From: Begonia masoniana | Lineage: Eukaryota > Streptophyta > Magnoliopsida > Cucurbitales > Begoniaceae | Reading direction: 5' to 3' | NCBI GenBank assembly: GCA_022432975.1 | Contig: CM039502.1 | Location: forward strand, 26,396,996 to 26,460,995 | DNA: 64,000 nt | In this document: positions 57,445 through 64,000 of the stretch, piece after piece | How the letters are laid out: every line of letters begins with the position of its first letter | How positions within the stretch are numbered: position 1 is the stretch's first letter | The notes under the pieces: generated by a model | Database searches by the model: none | What the model was told of the DNA's origin: nothing | Seen by the model: the letters and a program-made list of their open reading frames with translations, nothing else | Position numbers and translations under genes: made by a program

Positions 57445-58084
57445 GTAAGAAGTGCAACGTATACATAAATGCTCATAAATGTATACTTGGTAAAATCATG
57501 TTCACATTCTTTATTCATATCATGGGAATCATATTCTTGTTCGTGATCTTGATCATATCATGGGAATCATGTTCTTGTTCATCGTTCATTTATGTGCGTG
57601 TACTTGGTCCTTGCGGATAGAAATCTTGGTCCATTGAATGGACAGTGACATATACATGTTCGTTTACTTGTTCTTGTTCTTTTCGTGTTCTTGGTTATCA
57701 TTTACATGACATGGATTAAGGAGGGTTTGTGCCGAAGGGGTAGGTAGAGTGCATGTACATGTTCCTCTCGGATAGAGTTCTTGGTCCATTTCTAGACAGT
57801 GACATGGCCAAACCGCCCCGACCCTAACTTAATCATGGTTGAATACATTTCATATTCATATCTCATTCATAAATGGAGCATGTACATAAAACATTTTCGT
57901 ATTCTTGGAAGACAAATTATGATGCAAGAACATGATTGCACTTAAATTATCAGACTATGGAAAGAATCATACCAGAACAAATGACTTTATAAACTCTATC
58001 AGAACATCACATAACATAACTCTCAGTCATCCATAATTCATCAAGCAACATCAATACAGATTTCCTAGTACCCTTGTGATGTAA

Positions 58085-58122
58085 GGCCCTAAAGGCCAGA
58101 AACCTAGCACATTCACTTACCT
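58085..58122 (-). promoter_or_regulatory. Leader module 1, element E 5' LTR
   Basis: AGGTAAGT (58122-58115, minus), a 17-nt spacer, GGCC-TTTAG-GGCC. Confidence 0.6.
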
Positions 58123-58887
58123 AGACTCCTTAGCAATGTCGTGCCTTCACTTGAATCCTTTTCCACCTAAGACATTTCATACTTCTGTAACACTCGGCAT
58201 TTTTTCCTATGTAATTATTCCCGAAATCATTAAGCAGAATTAATTGGATATTAATACAATGAATGTTTTGTTGGAAAACAAATCGACGGAGCGTATATTG
58301 AATTGAATAATGGGATAAAGACAAAACTAAGGAGTAACCGAAACAAAGAACTAAATGACAATTTAGTTGGAAACGAAAGGGAGGCAATTTAGGAAGTAGA
58401 TTAAGGTTGGTGGGAGTGAGCCAATGAGGGCATGCCACTTGTCCAAATCTTGTGGAAGAAGCCAAATCTCACTTTTCTCTTCTCTTCCACGTTAAGGTTT
58501 CCACTTTCACATTTCACTTCTCTTTTTCCTTCAATATCTTCTATGTTTTCTCTCTTCCAGGCGACTGCGACCATTTCCAAAACTTTGTTTCTCCTTTTTT
58601 CTTCCGTTTCTTCCAGTGAAGGTAATCATCTACTAAAGTTAATGAGTTTGGACAAGTTAAAATGCGAGTTTTGTCGAAGTTTAGGGTTAAGGTATTTTGG
58701 AGAAAACTCACTGTTTTTGTATGAAAACACATTAGTTTGTTTTCTAAAGGTTTGAATGGAGTTTGGAGCATATCCTATTAAGTTATTAGTTAGCGTTTGC
58801 AGCTCTGTTTATTTTTCCTTACGTGCATGTTATAGGTTCGTGCATCACCGAGGTTTCATGAACAAAGCTTGCTGCATTTTGGACAAC

Positions 58888-58923
58888 AGGTAAGTTCATG
58901 CGTATAAGATGGCCCTTAAGGCC
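58888..58923 (+). promoter_or_regulatory. Leader module 1, element G
   Basis: AGGTAAGT, a 15-nt spacer, GGCC-CTTAA-GGCC, then CTAC. The hairpin segment GGCCCTTAAGGCC is close to fully palindromic. Confidence 0.62.
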
Positions 58924-59343
58924 CTACAGCATGGAGATACTAGGTTTTGGTTCGGGTAGTTAGGTCGTAGGTTATACTATAAGTTAAACGTATTCTGTTT
59001 ATTCTGTTTCGTGTTTGTTTTTATCTTTTCGCCTGTATATGTTGAGTTTAAGCACCATATCTGTTCATGCATACACGTTTTCTGGAAAATCATGCAAATA
59101 TTTTTCAGCACTAGATTTGAAGTTATGAAAATTAAAAATGTGAATGTAATGTATGGTTAAGTGTGGAAGAGGACTAGCATCCTGTCATGTACTCCTGTTA
59201 TGTTCTATTGTGGCATATACTCCTGTTGCGCCAGATCTTCTTCCCACTTATACCTTCCTGTCTAGTGAAATGTAATGTAATGTTCATGTATTTGGAAAAA
59301 TGTTCATGCACAGCATATGCATCACTGTATTTCATGTTCTTAC

Positions 59344-59358
59344 TGAGCTCTAGGCTCA
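59344..59358 (+). promoter_or_regulatory. Leader hairpin 2, element G
   Basis: Stem TGAGC with GCTCA around TCTAG, then ATAG. The later donor-like word is TGTAAGTTT rather than GTAGGTGA. Confidence 0.6.
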
Positions 59359-59887
59359 TAGTTAAACTCTCTGTTGTAAGTTTGGATCCTCCAGATGATG
59401 ACTTTGTGCCTCAAGCTGATAAATAAATGATGTTGGTGGATCGAGCTTATGGGGATTGGTTGCTGCAGTCAGACAAATGTTATTCCTAAGGGAATTTGTT
59501 TTTGAAAGTTATGTCAAGTCCTGTATAGCTTTTGAAATCCTAAAACCGATGTGTAGACTGTGAGTTCATGTTTTCAAAACTTCTGTTTTACGAATTCTAG
59601 AAATGTATGTCAAGTTCTGTATAGCTTCTGATATTTTAAAGCAATGTATAAACTCTGTGTTGATGTTTTATTAAAACCTCTGTTTTGACAATGGAATGTA
59701 TGTATGTGTCAAAATATTCTGGAATTGCTTGGGATTTTCTCTTTTAGGTTGTGCATGAATTTTCTCAGATTTTAGAGCTATCCATGCAGGCTGGTTTCTT
59801 AAACTTATGTCATGTTTTCTGTTATGTCCAAAATCATGTTTTGAATCGGTTTCTGAAGTTTGAAGTTTTTATGTCTCCATGTAAAAA

Positions 59888-60100
59888 AAAAAGTTCATTA
59901 TGCCTGTTATTTTAAACATCCAAAGTATATTTTGACTTCTGTTTTCAAAATTCATTCTGCCTGTTATTTTAAACGTCCAAAGTCTATTTTGCCTTCTGTT
60001 TTCAAAGTCCATTCTGCCTGTTATTTTAAACGTCCAAAGTCTATTTTCTCTTCTGTTTTCAAAGTCCATTTTGCCTGTTATTTTAAACGTCTATTCTGCC
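59888..60100. repeat. About 59-bp tandem repeat, four copies, element G LTR
   Basis: Copies share CCTGTTATTTTAAACGTCCA and CTTCTGTTTTCAAA. They grade rightwards through about 30-bp units (GTCGTCCACGCCTTCT) into the 34-bp array. Confidence 0.88.
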
Positions 60101-60237
60101 CTTTAAAAACAGTTGCCCATTTTGCCTTTAAAAATAGTTGTCCATTTTGCCTTTAAAATAGTCGTCCACGCCTTCTGTAAAACAGTCGTCCACACCTTCT
60201 TTAAAACAGTCGTCCACGCCTTCTTTAAAACAGTTGT

Positions 60238-61765
60238 CCACAGTTTCTGAATGTCCACAGCTTCTGATTGTCCGCAGTTTCTGAACATCCACGACTTCTG
60301 ATTGTCCACAGTTTCTGAACGTCCACAGCTTCTGATTGTCCACAGTTTCTGAACGTCCACAGCTTCTGATTGTCCACAGTTTCTGAACGTCCACAGCTTC
60401 TGATTGTCCACAGTTTCTGAACGTCCACAGCTTCTGATTGTCCACAGTTTCTGAACGTCCACAGCTTCTGATTGTCCACAGTTTCTGAACGTCCACAGCT
60501 TCTGATTGTCCACAGTTTCTGAACGTCCACAGCTTCTGATTGTCCACAGTTTCTGAACGTCCACAGCTTCTGATTGTCCACAGTTTCTGAACGTCCACAG
60601 CTTCTGATTGTCCACAGTTTCTGAACGTCCACAGCTTCTGATTGTCCACAGTTTCTGAACGTCCACAGCTTCTGATTGTCCACAGTTTCTGAACGTCCAC
60701 AGCTTCTGATTGTCCACAGTTTCTGAACGTCCACAGCTTCTGATTGTCCACAGTTTCTGAACGTCCACAGCTTCTGATTGTCCACAGTTTCTGAACGTCC
60801 ACAGCTTCTGATTGTCCACAGTTTCTGAACGTCCACAGCTTCTGATTGTCCACAGTTTCTGAACGTCCACAGCTTCTGATTGTCCACAGTTTCTGAACGT
60901 CCACAGCTTCTGATTGTCCACAGTTTCTGAACGTCCACAGCTTCTGATTGTCCACAGTTTCTGAACGTCCACAGCTTCTGATTGTCCACAGTTTCTGAAC
61001 GTCCACAGCTTCTGATTGTCCACAGTTTCTGAACGTCCACAGCTTCTGATTGTCCACAGTTTCTGAACGTCCACAGCTTCTGATTGTCCACAGTTTCTGA
61101 ACGTCCACAGCTTCTGATTGTCCACAGTTTCTGAACGTCCACAGCTTCTGATTGTCCACAGTTTCTGAACGTCCACAGCTTCTGATTGTCCACAGTTTCT
61201 GAACGTCCACAGCTTCTGATTGTCCACAGTTTCTGAACGTCCACAGCTTCTGATTGTCCACAGTTTCTGAACGTCCACAGCTTCTGATTGTCCACAGTTT
61301 CTGAACGTCCACAGCTTCTGATTGTCCACAGTTTCTGAACGTCCACAGCTTCTGATTGTCCACAGTTTCTGAACGTCCACAGCTTCTGATTGTCCACAGT
61401 TTCTGAACGTCCACAGCTTCTGATTGTCCACAGTTTCTGAACGTCCACAGCTTCTGATTGTCCACAGTTTCTGAACGTCCACAGCTTCTGATTGTCCACA
61501 GTTTCTGAACGTCCACAGCTTCTGATTGTCCACAGTTTCTGAACGTCCACAGCTTCTGATTGTCCACAGTTTCTGAACGTCCACAGCTTCTGATTGTCCA
61601 CAGTTTCTGAACGTCCACAGCTTCTGATTGTCCACAGTTTCTGAACGTCCACAGCTTCTGATTGTCCACAGTTTCTGAACGTCCACAGCTTCTGATTGTC
61701 CACAGTTTCTGAACGTCCACAGCTTCTGATTGTCCACAGTTTCTGAACGTCCACAGCTTCTGATT
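60238..61765. repeat. 34-bp minisatellite (17+17 dimer), about 45 copies
   Basis: The unit is CCACAGCTTCTGATTGT followed by CCACAGTTTCTGAACGT, two related 17-mers. Copies look almost identical. The period leaves all three minus frames open for more than 500 codons, so these are not genes. Confidence 0.97.
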
Positions 61766-62030
61766 TTTTCTTCTGCCATTTATTTTGTGGTCCGACTTTA
61801 AATGTTTTCCGGTCTTCAATTCCATATAGGGTTTTCTATGTTTCATCCTGTTGTCTTCAGTCTTCTATTACTGTAGTTCAATTTTTTTTAATATGTCTTC
61901 TGATTTTCTATCTTTCGATTCTATTTTCTATAAAGCTTTAAAAGTAAAGTTCAAAAAAAAATATGTCGCATTTTAAATGTCCGGAGTGATGGCTCTCCGA
62001 CCCTAATTGGGTTTTGGGGCGTCATAGTTA

Positions 62031-62043
62031 TGGTATCAGAGCG
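62031..62043 (+). other. Primer binding site of element G
   Basis: TGGTATCAGAGCG, complementary to initiator tRNA-Met. Confidence 0.9.
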
Positions 62044-62143
62044 AAACCGGGTTTTAAAAGTGATCCTGTAAACTGTCTGACTGCGCAATCCGCCATGTGA
62101 GATCGCTCCACCAACTGTAAGTGTTTAAGTTCCAGTAAAAGTT

Positions 62144-63100
62144 TTGTTTACTAAATTTAGTTATTCTGTTTATAGAATTTACATAGAAATTGTGAAAGGA
62201 CACCAAGGTGAGCCAAATGATAGGGGCGACGCCCTTGACCGTTTAACCGAGTTGGTCGGCGTTCAGTCTCGCACGATGGAGTGCATGATAGCTAATAATG
62301 GGAATAATAACCGTGCTAATGCTCCACGTGACACTAGTGGAGAGAGGTTCCGGCGACTCCAACCGCCTATGTTCGATGGATTATCAACAGATCCTGCTCA
62401 CGCCGAAGAATGGATCCGGCAGATCGAATGTATGTTCAACTATGTAGAAGTGGAGGAAAACAAGAAGGTGATATGTGCCTCGTTCCATCTCACCAAAAAT
62501 GCTGGATTTTGGTGGGACACGGTGCAGTCATCTACTATGGCATTGAGCTGGGAAGGATTCAAAAGGCTCATCTACAAGAATCACTTTGACTGCAGTGTGA
62601 TGAAGGAAAAGATGATTGAATTCTCTCGACTGCGCCAATTTGGTTCGGTTGTCGAATATGTTCAGAAGTTTTAGTCACTATCCCGTTATGCACCTCATCT
62701 AGTGGCCACCGACGAGAATAAGGTACACTAGTTCATTCAGGGTCTGAAGATGGACCTTTTACAAGGGATCACAACCGGGGGATTTGATGAGGCCCCGTAT
62801 ACGAAGGTAGTGGCCAAGGCTTATCAGTTGGAGGCCTTAGAGGCGAAGTCTCAGAGATATAGAGATATATCAAAGAGAATCCTACATGATGCCCCTCAAC
62901 AGCCACAACAAGGGGGTCAGTTTGGGCAACCACGGCAGCAACAGAACAGGGGTGTTAAGAGGCCCAATGAGATTGCTGTTTATCAAGACAGAGGGAAAAT
63001 ACCAATGGGAGCTTCTCAGCTTCCTGTATGCCCGCGTTGCCAGAGGAATCATACGGGGGAATGCAGGCTCTTCACTGACCAATGCTTCTGATGTGACAAG
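62144..63100 (+). pseudogene. Element G gag
   Basis: The frame includes DRLTELVGVQSRTMECMI, ERFRRLQPPMFDGLSTD, EEWIRQIECMFNYVEVEENK, GFWWDTVQSS, LSRYAPHLV and a Gln-rich stretch before the knuckle CPRCQRNHTGEC and a second, CDKEGHQVRDC, that straddles a TGA at 63089. Other in-frame stops are TAG at 62672 and TAG at 62729. All lie in one uninterrupted reading frame, so only point changes are involved. A convincing start codon is not seen: the open stretch begins in leader-like sequence. Confidence 0.9.
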
Positions 63101-64000
63101 GAGGGCCATCAAGTCCGGGATTGTCCGATGCCTGACACGAGGTCGAATCATGCCGTGTCGAGGGTTTTTGCAATGATAGAGGAAGATGATGACGCCCAAC
63201 ACACAGCGATCACAGGTACAATATTGATTTGTAATGCACCTGCTTACACTTTGTTGGACACGGGGGCCACACATTCGTTTGTGGCAATGGACTTTGTGGG
63301 TAGGGAGAACTTATGTATTGTGTCGTCCGATCAACCCTACAGTGTCGTGCTACCGTCCGGAGAGTTTATGCACTCCGAGCAGGTAGTGCAGGGTGATATA
63401 GTGTCAGTTGGAGACCAGAAATTGTATACCAATCTTATCATCATCAGTATGAAAGGATACGAAGTAATTCTAGAGATGGACTGGCTATTTTGACATCACG
63501 CCACCATCAACTGCAGGTCTGGGCTCGTGTCTTTTAAGCGCCCGAATGAGGTAGAGTTCTCCTATCAGGCAATACCAAAGAAACACAATATGCCTGTTAT
63601 ATCCTCCTTGAAAGCTCAATAGCTGATGAGGTTAGGATGCGTCGGATTTCTTGCCCACGTAGTAGATGTTCAAAGACAAGGTGAGGTGGAACTTCAAAAT
63701 ATTCCAGTAGTTCGAGACTTCTCAGAGGTTTTCTTAGATGACTTACCGGGATTGCCACCTAATCGTGAAATCAAATTTGAGATTGATATATGTCCTGGTG
63801 CTGAACCGGTATCGAAGAATCCGTACCGTATGGCACCAATAGAGCTGAGAGAGTTAAAGGCTCAGCTAAAGGAATTGGTGGACAAGGGCTTTGTGCGCCC
63901 TTGCTTCTCTCTGTGGGGTGCTCCATTCTTATTTGTTAAGAAGAAGGATGGGTCCCTACGTATGTGTATTGACTACCGTGAGCTGAACAAGTTAACTATT
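63101..64000 (+). pseudogene. Element G protease and reverse transcriptase, N-terminal part
   Basis: It continues in the gag frame. The protease site is LLDTGATHSFVAMDF, with the catalytic Asp in D-T-G, followed by a TGA at 63491 after EVILEMDWLF. After a TAG at 63620 come [51 protein letters not shown] and [13 protein letters not shown], the start of a Ty3/gypsy RT, open to the window end. No frameshift occurs in the entire 1.9 kb of coding sequence. Confidence 0.92.

Larger units (their letters stand above)
47970..58185 (-). mobile_element. Element E: non-autonomous Ty3/gypsy with internal 17-bp minisatellite
   Basis: The left (3') LTR is 47970-50515. The interior is 50516-54022. The right (5') LTR begins at 54023, is interrupted by solo LTR F, continues at 56745-58185 and is cut again by element G. 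A gag fragment and a PBS at the right and a polypurine tract at the left place it on the minus strand. About two thirds of the interior is a 17-bp tandem array, and no protease, RT or integrase is present. Confidence 0.9.
56745..58185 (-). mobile_element. Element E 5' LTR, middle part
   Basis: Co-linear with about 48312-49875 of the 3' LTR minus the 152-bp duplication. It is cut at 58185 by element G. The remainder lies outside the window. Confidence 0.92.
58186..62024 (+). mobile_element. Element G 5' LTR, 3.8 kb
   Basis: It starts TGTAACACTCGGC and ends TTGGGGCGTCA, seven bases from the primer binding site. It contains module 1, hairpin 2, a short repeat of about 59 bp and the 34-bp minisatellite. 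The 3' end lacks the usual TTACA. Confidence 0.85.
58186..64000 (+). mobile_element. Ty3/gypsy element G, 5' part
   Basis: On the plus strand: 5' LTR (58186-62024), primer binding site, and a gag-protease-RT frame that runs off the window. It was inserted into the 5' LTR of element E in the opposite orientation. Gag and protease resemble those of element A, so both are probably chromovirus-type Ty3/gypsy. The 3' half is outside the window. Confidence 0.9.

Noticed and set aside
58130..58771. Short open frames on both strands near the start of the element G LTR
   Set aside because: They cross the junction between LTR E and LTR G or lie in the LTR start. No domain is seen.
60103..61846. Three minus-strand frames of 509-572 codons with Trp/Cys-rich repeats
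   Set aside because: By-products of the 34-bp array, open in every minus frame.
62144..62200. The first ATG of the open stretch as the real gag start of element G
   Set aside because: The first residues read as leader sequence and do not match the gag starts of A or E. The true start may be lost or further in.

Overview
This window is plant nuclear DNA, almost certainly from a eudicot with a large, repeat-rich genome. No host gene is recognisable. Essentially every base can be assigned to a nested stack of LTR retrotransposons and the tandem repeats inside them. The species cannot be told from the sequence. The lineages (Athila, a Sirevirus-like Copia, chromovirus-type Ty3/gypsy, and a Cassandra TRIM carrying a 5S rRNA sequence) are typical of angiosperms.

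Layout. The oldest host is a minus-strand Copia element of Sirevirus type. Its pieces lie at 9043-10135, 21436-21667, 24218-25535, 27734-30839, 33395-34957 and possibly 47764-47969. The insertions into it, left to right, are: an LTR fragment of family D (8314-9042), itself split by a Ty3/gypsy element A (1439-8313) that in turn holds solo LTR A' (1905-4106) and a family B LTR (1-1438); a nearly gutless element C (10136-21435) with 4.7 and 6.3 kb LTRs swollen by a 40-bp minisatellite; solo LTR H (21668-24217); solo LTR D (25536-27733); solo LTR B (30840-33394); a 12.8 kb Athila element (34958-47763) containing a complete Cassandra TRIM (43150-44043); and element E (47970 to beyond 58185), with a 17-bp minisatellite in place of most coding sequence. 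E is split by solo LTR F (54361-56744) and by element G (58186 to the window end), whose LTR holds a 34-bp minisatellite. Seven insertions have target-site duplications that I matched by eye: TTGAC, ACAGT, TTTTA, TGCTT and CTTAA exactly, CGCAA/CGCTA and AACCT/AACTT with one mismatch.

Nothing here looks autonomous. Every gag-pol carries stops, frameshifts or lost catalytic residues. Many stops fit C-to-T change at CG or CHG sites, as expected for methylated silent elements. The long open frames at 12266-13665, 17436-19826, 51141-53414 and 60103-61846 are artefacts of stop-free tandem repeats whose period is not a multiple of three.

The most unusual signal is shared by otherwise diverged LTR families (A, B, C, E, F, G, H, and partly D). 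In the predicted transcribed leader, each has (1) a splice-donor-like AGGTAAGT followed 13-29 nt later by a small GC-rich hairpin and then CTAC (CTGC in F), and (2) about 0.5-3 kb further on, a 15-16 nt hairpin whose stem differs between families by compensating base changes (TAAGC/GCTTA, TTAGC/GCTAA, TGAGC/GCTCA, TGAGAT/ATCTCA, TGAGT/ACTCA), usually followed by GTAGGTGA. This looks like a conserved RNA element of the retrotransposon leader.
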